A stretch of 64,000 bases of DNA from Sphingomonas pseudosanguinis (lineage in GTDB: Bacteria; Pseudomonadota; Alphaproteobacteria; Sphingomonadales; Sphingomonadaceae): assembly GCF_014196255.1 (NCBI RefSeq), contig NZ_JACIDH010000001.1:802977-866976 (forward strand), read 5' to 3'. Made by a program: the position numbers and the translations under genes. Of the stretch, positions 35,058 through 45,777 are shown one piece after another; within the stretch, counting starts at the first letter, position 1, and the number at the start of each line of letters is the position of its first letter. The notes beneath the pieces are model-generated. The model did no database searches, was not told the origin of the DNA, and worked only from the letters and a program-made list of their open reading frames with translations.

Positions 35058-35987
35058 ATGCGTCTGGTTCCGCTGCTGCTTCTCGGTCTGACCTCCGGCG
35101 TCGCGCTGGCGCAAGGGGGTGCGCAGCCCTTCATGGTCGGCGCGCGCGGGTTCGCGACGCTCCAGGACGCGGTCAATGCGATCGGCGATGGCGAGGGGGA
35201 CATCCGCATCGCGCCGGGCGCCTACCGCGAATGCGCGGTGCAGGCCGCCGGCCGCATCCGCTATGTCGCGGTCGAACCGGGCAAGACGATCTTCACCCGC
35301 ATCGCCTGCGAGGGGAAGGCCGCACTGGTCCTGCGCGGACGCGGTGCACAGGTGGAGGGCATCGTCTTCAGCCATATCGAGGTCGGCGACGGCAATGGTG
35401 CGGGCATCCGTATCGAGAAGGGGCCGCTCAGCGTCAGCAACGCGATGTTCCTCGACAGCCAGTCGGGCATCCTGTCCGCCGACGATCCGAGTGGCACGGT
35501 CAGCGTCGACCATTCGACCTTTTCCGGGCTCGGCCACGACCCGACCGGCACGGGCGCGCATGGCATCTATATGGGCCGCTATCGGTCGCTGCGCGTCACC
35601 GCCTGCCGGTTCGAGCGCGGGCAGGGCGGCCATTACGTCAAGAGCCGCGCGCCGATGGTCGAGGTGCTCGACAGCAGCTTCGACGACAGCCATGCGCATA
35701 TGTCGAACTATATGATCGACCTGTCCAACGGCGCGAAGGGACGGATCGCGGGCAATGAGTTCGTGGTCGGCCGCGACAAGGACAATCACTCGACCCTGAT
35801 CACCGTCGCGCCGGAAGGGGCCAAGAACGACTCGTCCGGGCTGGTGGTCGAGAATAACCGCGCGCGGCTGGCGCCGGGGGCGGACTTCAAGCCGGTGTTC
35901 GTCGGCAACTGGTCGGGCGAGCCGATCGTCCTGCGCGGCAATATCCTGGGAGCGGGCATCACTCCCACCGCACGGCGCTGGATGTAA
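35058..35987 (+). CDS. Secreted right-handed parallel beta-helix protein
   Basis: The 309-aa protein has a signal peptide (MRLVPLLLLGLTSGVALA), then repeated short strands with the beta-helix rhythm: GDIRIAPGAYRECAV-type entry, ALVLRGRGAQVEGIVFSHIEV, NAMFLDSQSGIL, VDHSTFSGLG, LRVTACRFERGQGGHYVKS, VEVLDSSFDDS and LVVENNRARL. Such folds bind or cleave polysaccharides (pectate lyase-like), but no catalytic residue set can be assigned here. It faces the exosortase-type polysaccharide genes across a palindrome, which fits a polysaccharide role without proving it. Confidence 0.75.
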   Translation: MRLVPLLLLGLTSGVALAQGGAQPFMVGARGFATLQDAVNAIGDGEGDIRIAPGAYRECAVQAAGRIRYVAVEPGKTIFTRIACEGKAALVLRGRGAQVEGIVFSHIEVGDGNGAGIRIEKGPLSVSNAMFLDSQSGILSADDPSGTVSVDHSTFSGLGHDPTGTGAHGIYMGRYRSLRVTACRFERGQGGHYVKSRAPMVEVLDSSFDDSHAHMSNYMIDLSNGAKGRIAGNEFVVGRDKDNHSTLITVAPEGAKNDSSGLVVENNRARLAPGADFKPVFVGNWSGEPIVLRGNILGAGITPTARRWM

Positions 35988-35993
35988 CAATGA

Positions 35994-36120
35994 TCCTCCC
36001 CGGTACGGGGAGGGGGACCATGCGCAGCATGGTGGAGGGGGCTGTCCGTAAGGGACGTCCTGTGTGGAAGCCCCCCTCCGTCAGGGCTTCGCCCTGCCAC
36101 CTCCCCTTATAGGGGAGGAA
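35994..36120. repeat. Long intergenic palindrome, type I
   Basis: The arms TCCTCCCCGGTACGGGGAGG and CCTCCCCTTATAGGGGAGGA enclose GACCATGCGCAGCATGGT and GTCAGGGCTTCGCCCTG stems. It lies between the convergent beta-helix and O-ligase genes and ends 5 bp before the latter's stop. Confidence 0.88.
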
Positions 36121-36125
36121 TTGTT

Positions 36126-37493
36126 TCACACCATCTTCGCCCCGCGCGGCAGGTCGGCGCGGCGCTGCATCTGCCTGGTCCGCGCCTCGCGCGTGCGGCG
36201 CGAGAGATAGGTGTCGAGGCCGATCTGCGCGGCCATCAACTGGAAGAGGAAGGGATTGAACGCGATCCCGACGAACGCGCCGCCCAGCAGATAGATGAGC
36301 TGCGCATGTTGCAACGCGCCCGCCAGCGTGCCGCCCCAGTGCAGCGGATCATCGACCGCGCGGTAGCGACGGCGCAGCGCCTCCATCCGCAACAACCCCG
36401 CCAGATTGATGCCGAGCCACAGGATCAACCCGGGCCAGCCTTGCTCGCCGAGCATCTCGAAATAGCTGGAGTGATAGGCACGGCCCCGATCGGTCGCCTT
36501 GCGCCGCTCGATCGTCGAATCATGCGCGCTGCCCTCGACCGAAGTCAGCTCGAAGCTGAGCGAGTTCTGCAGATAGGCGTTGAACCCCCCGCCAAAGGGG
36601 TGGGAGCCGACATAGTCGAGCGTCCATTTCCACACCGCCAGCCGGGTCGAGGCGGATTCGTCGCCCTGATAGGTGCGGATCGTGTCCATCCGCTGGGTAT
36701 AGGAGGAGGGGAGGAGCGGAACCGCGATCAGCCCCGCCACCGCCACCATGCCGATATACAGGAACCGCCGCTTCACATCGCGCAGCATCAGGATGCCGAG
36801 CAGCCCGATGCACAGCAGGCCGGTGCGCGCCGAGGTGCCGATCGGGATCAGCAGGCAGGCAAAGACCAGCGCATAGGAAAACACCCGCACCCGCCAGTCG
36901 GGCGGAAAGATGGTGCCGTGCGATCCCAGCCATAGGATGACCGGGATCGCCGAGATGGCGACGGCGGAGATGATGCTGCCCTCATAGAGACCGGTATTGT
37001 TGGTCACCATCAGGTTCAGCTCGCCATAGCCCCCGCCCGAGAATAGCGTCTTGATCCCGCCGACGATGACGATCGAGGCGAGCGACAGGATCATGAACAG
37101 CAGCAGCGCCTCGATCCGCAGCCGGGTGCGCAGCGTCAGCGGCAGGAACACGGCGAAGGCCAGCGCCTTCCACACCCAGTCCCATTTCTGCAGCGCCTCG
37201 GTCGGAAAGTCCGCGCCGAAAAAGGTGGTGAGGCCGCAATAGATCAGCAGCATCAGGATCGCACCCTGCCGCACCGTAAAGCGGCTGTCGCGCTTGTCGT
37301 CGACCAGCACCCAGGCCATGACCGCCGACACCACCGCGATCAGCGAGATCGGCACGGCGTTGAGCAGATAATAGGTCAGCCGCTGGGGCGAGACGATGTC
37401 GATATAGATATAGGCAAGCACCAGCAGGAACGGCCGCCGCAGCCCCATGGCGAACAGGCTGAACAGGAATCCGATCAGGAACAGGTCACGCAT
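36126..37493 (-). CDS. Exosortase A-associated O-antigen ligase/polymerase-like protein
   Basis: The 455-aa polytopic protein starts MRDLFLIGFLFSLFAMGLRRPF and has ten or more membrane helices. The large periplasmic loop contains HPFGGGFNAYLQNS and HSSYFEMLGEQGWPGLILW, the Wzy_C (O-antigen ligase/polymerase) motif. It matches the 'putative O-glycosylation ligase, exosortase A system-associated' group (TIGR03097), which occurs with PEP-CTERM/XrtA polysaccharide loci. It probably joins or polymerises sugar units at the outer face of the inner membrane. Its start overlaps the stop of a 45-aa peptide gene, so the two are coupled. Confidence 0.9.
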   Translation of the reverse strand: MRDLFLIGFLFSLFAMGLRRPFLLVLAYIYIDIVSPQRLTYYLLNAVPISLIAVVSAVMAWVLVDDKRDSRFTVRQGAILMLLIYCGLTTFFGADFPTEALQKWDWVWKALAFAVFLPLTLRTRLRIEALLLFMILSLASIVIVGGIKTLFSGGGYGELNLMVTNNTGLYEGSIISAVAISAIPVILWLGSHGTIFPPDWRVRVFSYALVFACLLIPIGTSARTGLLCIGLLGILMLRDVKRRFLYIGMVAVAGLIAVPLLPSSYTQRMDTIRTYQGDESASTRLAVWKWTLDYVGSHPFGGGFNAYLQNSLSFELTSVEGSAHDSTIERRKATDRGRAYHSSYFEMLGEQGWPGLILWLGINLAGLLRMEALRRRYRAVDDPLHWGGTLAGALQHAQLIYLLGGAFVGIAFNPFLFQLMAAQIGLDTYLSRRTREARTRQMQRRADLPRGAKMV

Positions 37494-37623
37494 CGGGGCG
37501 CCGCCCCTTGTATCCGGCATGCGGATCGGGTGCCTCGTTGTCGAGGTCACGCCGCCCGAGCAGTCGCCAGGCGGCGATCAGCATCAGGCCATGGGTCAGG
37601 AGCAGGACGAAGCCGTCGATCAT
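37486..37623 (-). CDS. 45-aa single-helix membrane peptide coupled to the O-ligase gene
   Basis: The frame starts MIDGFVLLLTHGLMLIAAWR, one membrane helix, then a basic-acidic tail ending GYKGRRPDA. AGGGAGGGG lies just upstream of the ATG, a strong ribosome site. The frame ends 8 bp inside the O-ligase gene (37486-37493), so translation is coupled. There is no homology that I recognise. Given the ribosome site, membrane helix and overlap, I think it is real. Its role could be to support or recruit the ligase. Confidence 0.65.
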   Translation of the reverse strand: MIDGFVLLLTHGLMLIAAWRLLGRRDLDNEAPDPHAGYKGRRPDA

Positions 37624-37691
37624 CTGCCCCTCCCTCTTTTCCGCAAGTGGCACGATCCCGCTTATAAACCGCCGGTTGACGCGGCGTTAAG

Positions 37692-37707
37692 GCCTGTCAT
37701 GACAGGC
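37692..37707. promoter_or_regulatory. Perfect 16-bp palindrome before the glycosyltransferase gene
   Basis: GCCTGTCATGACAGGC equals its reverse complement. It ends 8 bp before the ATG at 37715, in the 91-bp gap between divergent exosortase-type genes, and covers the likely ribosome site (ACAGG). It could be an operator or an RNA hairpin that hides the ribosome site. Confidence 0.4.
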
Positions 37708-37714
37708 GAAATCC

Positions 37715-38926
37715 ATGCGTATCCTGCATATCCTCGACCATGGCCTGCCGCTGCAAAGCGGATACACGTTCCGCACGCGCGCCATCCTGAAGGCGCAGCA
37801 GGTGACGGGGCACGCGGTGGCCGCCGTCACCGGGCCGCGTCAGGGGCCATCGCCAGACGCTTGCGAGACGATCGACGGCCTGACCTTCTACCGCACGCCC
37901 GCCGCGATGCCGCAGGGGTTGATGGGCGAGGCGCGGGGGCTGGCGGCGCATGTCCGCGCGATCACGGCGGCGGTCGAGGCGTTCCGGCCTGACATCCTCC
38001 ACGCGCACTCGCCCGTCCTGAACGCGCTGGCCGCCTGGGCGGTGGCGCGGCGGCGTGGGCTGCCGCTGGTCTATGAGATTCGCGCTTTTTGGGAGGATGC
38101 GGCGGTCGGCAACGGCACGGGTACGGAGGGGAGCGCCCGCTACCGTGCCACGCGTGCGCTCGAAGGCTGGGCCTGTGCGCGTGCCGATGCGGTCGCGGTG
38201 ATTTGCGAAGGTTTGCGCGGCGACCTGATCGACCGGGGGATCGCCGCCGACAAGATCATCGTCTCGCCCAACGGCGTCGACCTGACCCTGTTCGGCCAAC
38301 CGCCGGCGCGCGAAGATATTCTAGCGCGCGAACTGGGGCTGGAGGGGGCCGAGGTGATCGGCTTCATCGGCAGTTTCTATGACTATGAGGGGTTGGACGA
38401 CCTGATCGCCGCCATGCCGCGCCTGGTGGCGGCGCGGCCGGCGGCGCGGCTGTTGCTGGTCGGCGGCGGCCCGATGGAGGCGGCATTGCGCGCGCAGGCC
38501 GACGCCTCGCCGGTGGCGGACGCGATCCGCTTCATCGGCCGCGTGCCGCATCAGGAGGTCGAGCGTTATTACGGGCTGGTCGATGTGCTGGCCTATCCGC
38601 GCAAGAAGATGCGGCTGACCGATCTGGTCACCCCGCTGAAGCCACTGGAGGCGATGGCGCAGCGCCGGCTGGTCGCGGCGTCGGATGTCGGCGGGCACCG
38701 CGAGCTGATCCGCGACGGCGTCACCGGCACGCTGTTCCCGCCCGACGATCCCGCCGCTCTGGCGGATGCGCTGGCGGCATTGCTGGCGGACCGGGCGATC
38801 TGGGACGAACGGCGCGCGGCGGGCCGACAATTCGTCGAAACCGAACGCGATTGGGCCGCGAATATCCGGCGTTACGAACCTGTTTACCAGCGCTTGGTAG
38901 CAAAGGCCGCGACGAGACGCTCATGA
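37715..38926 (+). CDS. Exosortase A-associated glycosyltransferase (GT4)
   Basis: The 403-aa GT-B protein starts MRILHILDHGLPLQSGYTFR, the hallmark of the PEP-CTERM/exosortase A-associated glycosyltransferase group (TIGR04063, Daro_2409 type). It has PDILHAHSPVLNALAAW, VYEIRAFWEDA, KIIVSPNGVDL, FIGSFYDYEGLDDLI and a C-terminal donor site with LKPLEAMAQRRLVAASDVGGHRE. It adds a sugar to a lipid-linked or polysaccharide acceptor at the cytosolic face. It overlaps the next gene by 4 bases (ATGA). Confidence 0.92.
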   Translation: MRILHILDHGLPLQSGYTFRTRAILKAQQVTGHAVAAVTGPRQGPSPDACETIDGLTFYRTPAAMPQGLMGEARGLAAHVRAITAAVEAFRPDILHAHSPVLNALAAWAVARRRGLPLVYEIRAFWEDAAVGNGTGTEGSARYRATRALEGWACARADAVAVICEGLRGDLIDRGIAADKIIVSPNGVDLTLFGQPPAREDILARELGLEGAEVIGFIGSFYDYEGLDDLIAAMPRLVAARPAARLLLVGGGPMEAALRAQADASPVADAIRFIGRVPHQEVERYYGLVDVLAYPRKKMRLTDLVTPLKPLEAMAQRRLVAASDVGGHRELIRDGVTGTLFPPDDPAALADALAALLADRAIWDERRAAGRQFVETERDWAANIRRYEPVYQRLVAKAATRRS

Positions 38927-39579
38927 CCTTCACCGCTACGCCCTCTTCGCATCGCTTCCTCCCCGCCCTGATCGGCGGGGCGGCTGGCGTGTTGATCGCC
39001 TTTGTCTTCCTGATCGCGCCCGTCTGGCGGCTGGAGATGCTGGTCACCCAATTGGGACTGGCCGACATCCTATCCGCCGCGCGGCCGCCCCTGGGAACAA
39101 AGGCGCGGCTGCTGCTCGCCTTCGGAGCGGGCGCCGGCGCGGGGGCGGTGGTGTGGGCCGCCGCCTATCTGCTTTGGGGGCCGGGCGGGCTGCTCGCCCG
39201 GCGGACGCCAGCGGTGCGGGACGAGGCGGACACGGATTATGTGCCCGCCGTCCGCCGTTCGGACCGCCATCCCGATGCGCCGCCGCGTCGCCCGCTGCTC
39301 GCCGCCGAACTGGGCGCGCCGCCCCCGCCGCCGAGCGAGGACGACGAAGAGGAGCGGACCCTGCCCGCCGATCTCGACCAGCCGCTCGCCGCCTTCGACC
39401 CCGACTCGATGCGTGCCGTGCCCCGCGAGCCGATGCCGATCGCGCCGATGCACGAGCCCGATGTCGAGGAGAAAGGCGCGAGATTGCCCCCGCCCGACCC
39501 GCAGAATGATTCGATCGAATCGCTGCTTGACCGGCTGGAGCGCGACGCCGCGCGCCGCAAGATGAAGCGGCCCGACTGA
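38923..39579 (+). CDS. Two-helix membrane protein with a proline/acid-rich tail, function unknown
   Basis: The 218-aa protein has two membrane helices (about residues 12-34 and 62-86) and then a long low-complexity cytosolic tail rich in Pro, Arg, Glu and Asp (PPPPPSEDDEEERTLPADL). It ends with a short amphipathic helix, SIESLLDRLERDAARRKMKR. I see no domain of known function. Its ATG overlaps the stop of the glycosyltransferase gene, so it belongs to that operon. A role in scaffolding or chain-length control of the polysaccharide system is possible but is only context inference. Confidence 0.75.
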   Translation: MTFTATPSSHRFLPALIGGAAGVLIAFVFLIAPVWRLEMLVTQLGLADILSAARPPLGTKARLLLAFGAGAGAGAVVWAAAYLLWGPGGLLARRTPAVRDEADTDYVPAVRRSDRHPDAPPRRPLLAAELGAPPPPPSEDDEEERTLPADLDQPLAAFDPDSMRAVPREPMPIAPMHEPDVEEKGARLPPPDPQNDSIESLLDRLERDAARRKMKRPD

Positions 39580-39582
39580 GCT

Positions 39583-40593
39583 TCAGCCGCCGCGACGCAT
39601 CCATCGGAGCAGCGGGCGCTCGACTGTGATATGGACCGCGACGCCCAGCAGCCCACCGGCTAGCACCAGCAGGATGAACCACGGAATGGGCGGCAATGCG
39701 ACGCCCAGCCGCATGCCGATCTGCCACGCGACACCGATCCCGATCAGGTGGAACAGATAGATGGCATAGGAGGCCCGGCCGATGCCGATCAGCGAAGGCG
39801 GCCAGCGCAGCCGCGCCTCGCTTCCCGCCGCCCCGCCGATCATCGCGGCGGCGGACAGGCCGTAGACCAGCCGCGCGGCCACGCCATAGCCATAGAGCCG
39901 CCCCGCCGCTTCCATCACCCAGCCACCAAGGAAGACGATGGCGCCGGCCGCCGCGATCCCGGCGGCGACGCGGGGTGGGGGAGGGCGGCTGTGCAGCATC
40001 TGCGCGGCCGCCATGCCGAAGAAGAATTCGATCGCGAAGATGTTCGTCGCCAGGCCCCCGCCGATCGGCACGACCTGCGCCGTCACGATCGCGAGCAGCC
40101 ACAGCGCCATCGCCGCCAGACCCGCCACGCGGCGGAGCAGCAGCAGCGCGAAGATCAGGTAGAACATCACCTCATATTGCAGCGTCCAGGCGAGCGGATG
40201 CAGCGGCACGGTGGTGCTGGGCCAAAGCAGGATCGACAGCAGGACCCGCCCCGGCGCGGGCCAGCCATGCCCGCCCGCCAACGCCATCGCGATCGTCGCG
40301 GCCAACGCCAGCCAATAGACGGGATAGATGCGCATGACCCGCCGCCGCGCATAGCGTGCCATGGCGGCTGGCTGTCCTACATCGCGGCGATGGATGAACA
40401 GGAGCAGGAAGCCGCTCAGGACGAAGAACAGGTCGACGCCATTATGTCCGGGCCGCATCAGCGCGCGCAAGGTCGGCGTCCCGAAGGCGAGATCGACATG
40501 GGTGGCGGCGTGACACAGCAGGACCGCGATCGCGGCGACACCGCGCAACGCCTCGATCCCCGCCAGCCTGTGCCGCTCCACCCCCGCTGTCAT
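39583..40593 (-). CDS. Acyltransferase family 3 membrane protein
   Basis: The 336-aa protein has about ten membrane helices and the acyltransferase-3 signature: IEALRGVAAIAVLLCHAA (catalytic His region), NGVDLFFVLSGFLLLF and RRVMRIYPVYWLAL. Such proteins transfer acetyl or other acyl groups to extracellular sugars. The position beside exosortase-type glycosyl genes suggests that it decorates the same polysaccharide. The start at 40593 (MTAGVERHRLAGIEALRG) fits the family. Its stop is 3 bp after the preceding gene's stop, tail to tail, with no palindrome between. Confidence 0.88.
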   Translation of the reverse strand: MTAGVERHRLAGIEALRGVAAIAVLLCHAATHVDLAFGTPTLRALMRPGHNGVDLFFVLSGFLLLFIHRRDVGQPAAMARYARRRVMRIYPVYWLALAATIAMALAGGHGWPAPGRVLLSILLWPSTTVPLHPLAWTLQYEVMFYLIFALLLLRRVAGLAAMALWLLAIVTAQVVPIGGGLATNIFAIEFFFGMAAAQMLHSRPPPPRVAAGIAAAGAIVFLGGWVMEAAGRLYGYGVAARLVYGLSAAAMIGGAAGSEARLRWPPSLIGIGRASYAIYLFHLIGIGVAWQIGMRLGVALPPIPWFILLVLAGGLLGVAVHITVERPLLRWMRRGG

Positions 40594-40687
40594 GCCCTGT
40601 CGCCCCTCAGCCCCATGGTGGAGGCTAGGCGGTTCGTCGCCAACGCGTAAGCCACGGCGTGGCGGGCACTGTGCCGACATGGCATGA

Positions 40688-40723
40688 AAAAGGGCGGCGG
40701 GACCGAAGTCCTACCGCCCTTTT
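40688..40723 (-). terminator. Bidirectional Rho-independent terminator after acnA
   Basis: The 10-bp stem AAAAGGGCGG (40688-40697) pairs with CCGCCCTTTT (40714-40723). Five T follow on the minus strand and four T on the plus strand. It lies 177 bp downstream of the acnA stop, after a type I palindrome. Confidence 0.8.
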
Positions 40724-40734
40724 CAAGTCAACCC

Positions 40735-40852
40735 TTCCTCCCCTGTAAGGGGAGGTGGCAGGGCGAAGACCTGACGGAGGGGTGTCCCACTATCGAGAGG
40801 GCGACACCCCTCCACCAGCTTCGCTGGTTCCCCTCCCCTTGCAGGGGAGGAA
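40735..40852. repeat. Long intergenic palindrome, type I
   Basis: The arms TTCCTCCCCTGTAAGGGGAG and CTCCCCTTGCAGGGGAGGAA enclose GGCAGGGCGAAGACCTGACGG and CCACCAGCTTCGCTGGT. It sits after the acnA 3' end, next to a conventional terminator. Confidence 0.88.
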
Positions 40853-40899
40853 AGGGAAGGCGGAGGCTCCGAACGCTTCGGTGCCTCCGCAGCCGGCCT

Positions 40900-43587
<2,688 letters not shown>

Positions 43588-43955
43588 GGGCGTCCCTTCT
43601 TGGTCGAGCCGAACGCGCCAGGGGGACACGGCAGCATGCAGCCGCGAGCAGGCGCGCCGGGGATAAATCCGGTTGACACGCGCGGCCTTAGCAATGGGGA
43701 AGCCCAGTGGAAAGGGTGTCGGCCGCCAAATCGCGCGGCAATCCGTCGACCATCGCGGCCGCTCGTCGCAGCCGTGGAAAAAGGCGTGGAACACCAAGGT
43801 CGAATGGCTGGTTTAAGCCCGATGGACGGAGTCAGGACAATGCACGGCGCGGTGGTTACCTCATATGTCATGTCGCATGGCGGGTTTCGCTATGGCCATA
43901 TGGCAATGGTGGCCGCGAACGGTTCGCGTGGCATCCGTCGCAATCGGTGGCGGCG
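43588..43955. other. 368-bp intergenic region between acnA and a small gene
   Basis: I see no gene with protein-like composition here. It must contain the minus-strand acnA promoter; TTGCTA with GATTTAT about 19 bp further on the minus strand (around 43670-43705) is a weak candidate. On the plus strand TTGACA at 43673 is a possible -35 box with no clear -10. Confidence 0.35.
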
Positions 43956-44153
43956 ATGACCCGCGACATACCGGGGCGGACGGGCCGTCCCGATCCGATC
44001 GTCGCGGTCGGCCTGCTCACGCAACGCGATCTGGACGTCCTGGGCACCGGCTTCCGCCGGTCGTTTCCCGTGCGCGAGGACACCGCCTTCGACGATCTGC
44101 TGCACGCGCTCGACTCGATCGAGGCCATCGGGGTGCCCGGCAAGTCAAGTTGA
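43956..44153 (+). CDS. Small conserved-looking protein of unknown function (65 aa)
   Basis: The frame reads MTRDIPGRTGRPDPIVAVGL then LTQRDLDVLGTGFRR and a C-terminal DDLLHALDSIEAIG helix. Composition is protein-like: strong third-position GC and few rare residues. It is soluble, with no membrane segment. I recognise the type as a short sphingomonad hypothetical but know no function. A longer in-frame start upstream has atypical composition, so the ATG at 43956 was chosen. It precedes the LuxR-type gene on the same strand by 142 bp. Confidence 0.6.
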   Translation: MTRDIPGRTGRPDPIVAVGLLTQRDLDVLGTGFRRSFPVREDTAFDDLLHALDSIEAIGVPGKSS

Positions 44154-44295
44154 GACCCGGTGCGCGGGGTCCGCGCCCATCCGAAAAAACCGGATCGGCA
44201 CCGCTTCGGACGCTGAACGACTTGGCGCGGGTGCACCTCCCCGGCTAGGGCGATCCGTGTCGCCGGCTTTTCGTCCGGCGCGGTCGGAAAGAGAA

Positions 44296-44844
44296 ATGAC
44301 TCCCGAACGCTTTGCCCTGCTTACCCGACGCCATCGAGAATGCCTGCGTGGTGTAAAGGCGTTGAAGGGATCGAAGGAGATCGCCGCCGAACTCGGGCTC
44401 GGGAAATCGACGGTCGACAGCTATCTCGCCGAGGCAGTGCGTCTGCTGGGCGCGCGCAATCGCCGCGATGCCGCCCTGGCGCTGGCCGAATATGAGGCTG
44501 GCGAAAACGACCAAGTCGTTGAAATTGAAGAAAAAACACCCCCCGATAAAATTATACCCGATTCTGCGGGGCTGGTCGAACCGGTGCCGGCCGTGGCACC
44601 TCCATCGGCACCGGATGGGAGTACGGTCGGCGGGGCGGTGCAGGACGGCCATGTCCACGCATCGCCCCGCTTGTCTCTTCCCCTCCGGCGGCAAGGTCAG
44701 ACCCGCAACGACATGAACATGGCCGAAAGGCTGTTCTGGGTTCCTACGATCGCGATCGCACTCGCCATCGGCTTTGGCATGCTGGCGACGGGATTGGACG
44801 TCATGACCCGCGTGATCGGGCGTCTGTCGCACCTTGCCGGATGA
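44296..44844 (+). CDS. Membrane-anchored LuxR-type helix-turn-helix protein
   Basis: The 182-aa protein reverses the usual order. The LuxR/GerE-type helix-turn-helix is at the N-terminus (about residues 3-50: RHRECLRGVKAL, SKEIAAELGLGKSTVDSYLA), with no receiver or sensor domain before it. A charged, proline-rich linker (about 70-140) follows, then one C-terminal membrane helix (FWVPTIAIALAIGFGMLATG). It probably binds DNA while tethered to the inner membrane, as one-component or anti-sigma-linked regulators do. GAAAGAG precedes the ATG. The following gene overlaps its end or starts shortly after it, so it may regulate its own cluster. Confidence 0.8.
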   Translation: MTPERFALLTRRHRECLRGVKALKGSKEIAAELGLGKSTVDSYLAEAVRLLGARNRRDAALALAEYEAGENDQVVEIEEKTPPDKIIPDSAGLVEPVPAVAPPSAPDGSTVGGAVQDGHVHASPRLSLPLRRQGQTRNDMNMAERLFWVPTIAIALAIGFGMLATGLDVMTRVIGRLSHLAG

Positions 44845-44890
44845 CACCATCTTCCCCGCGCCGGTCGGCATGGGGCTCCAGGTTCGGGCA

Positions 44891-45259
44891 ATGAGTTCGG
44901 GGGAACAGGCGATGATCACGGAACAGGACGCAGCGCTTCAGGTGACCCAGCTGCTGTGGAAGTTGGAAAACGAACTCGATGCCGCCTTCTCGACGGTCGG
45001 CGAGCTGGCGATGGCGCTGCCGCGTGCGCGCGCCGAGGCCCGGCTGTCGGCGGTGGTCGGCCAGCATGCCTTCGAATAGATCGGCCAGGCGATGCTCGCC
45101 ATCGGCACGGCGCGCGGCCATACCGTGCAGAGCCACCGCATCCTCGAAAAGGTCGGCAAGACGATCGGTTTCGATGCCGACGACTATGGCGACACCCGTC
45201 CCAAGCCGCCCGAAGTGACCGGCAGCGTCGCGCCGATGCCGCTTCGCGTCGCCGCCTGA
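44891..45259 (+). pseudogene. Small helical protein gene interrupted by an in-frame amber codon
   Basis: From ATG 44891 the frame reads MSSGEQAMITEQDAALQVTQ, LLWKLENELDAAFSTVGELA and VVGQHAFE, then TAG (45077-45079). The same frame continues at once with IGQAMLAIGTARGHTVQSHR and DYGDTRPKPPEV to a TGA at 45257-45259, all with normal codon use. A single C-to-T change (CAG to TAG) would explain this. The joined protein would be 122 aa, mostly helical. Alternatives are a sequencing error, amber readthrough, or two proteins with a restart at ATG 45092. Confidence 0.65.
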
Positions 45260-45309
45260 TTGCGGCGTAGCGACGTGTCCCGCATGGCCTGGCCGCAACG
45301 GAGCGCGTC

Positions 45310-45777
45310 GTGACGCATGTCTATGTCTTTCTCGCGCTGCAGACGCTGGTCTGTCTGTACGCGATGATCTGTGGCGGTCGGCCGGAGCGGTGGACGGCGA
45401 TCATGCTGTTCCTCGCCTCGGTCGCCACGCTGCTCCTGCCATTCGATCCGTCGACCAGTTTCCGGACGGTGGAGAAGCTGGAACTGCTCATCGATTTGTC
45501 GCTGATGGCCGGGTTGGTGACGGTGGCGCTGCTCGCCAATCGCTTCTGGCCGTTATGGCTGGCGGCGCTCCATCTGCTGGCGATCGGTATTCACGGCGTG
45601 CGCGGGTTCGATACCGCGCTGGTGCCGTGGATGTATGCCGCGGCGGGAGGCAAGCTGGCCTATCCGATGATCGGGTTGCTGGCCGCCGGCGTGCTGCGGC
45701 ACCGGATGCGCGTGGCGCGATATGGCCATGATCCGGACTGGTCCCTGCCATGGCGGGGCGCGCGCGATGGCGCCTGA
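45310..45777 (+). CDS. Four-helix membrane protein of unknown function
   Basis: The 155-aa protein starts at GTG (MTHVYVFLALQTLVCLYAMI) with ACGGAG upstream and has four or five hydrophobic segments. They include LFLASVATLLLPF, LSLMAGLVTVALLANRFW and LALHLLAIGIHGVRGFD-like stretches. The C-terminus is basic and cytosolic. No family is recognised. Its end overlaps the next gene by 11 bases, so both are probably expressed together in this cluster of unknown genes. Confidence 0.7.
   Translation: MTHVYVFLALQTLVCLYAMICGGRPERWTAIMLFLASVATLLLPFDPSTSFRTVEKLELLIDLSLMAGLVTVALLANRFWPLWLAALHLLAIGIHGVRGFDTALVPWMYAAAGGKLAYPMIGLLAAGVLRHRMRVARYGHDPDWSLPWRGARDGA

Noticed and set aside
7128..36120. CRISPR array suggested by repeated short palindromes
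   Set aside because: Copies are kilobases apart between genes and are not evenly spaced with unique spacers; no cas gene is present.
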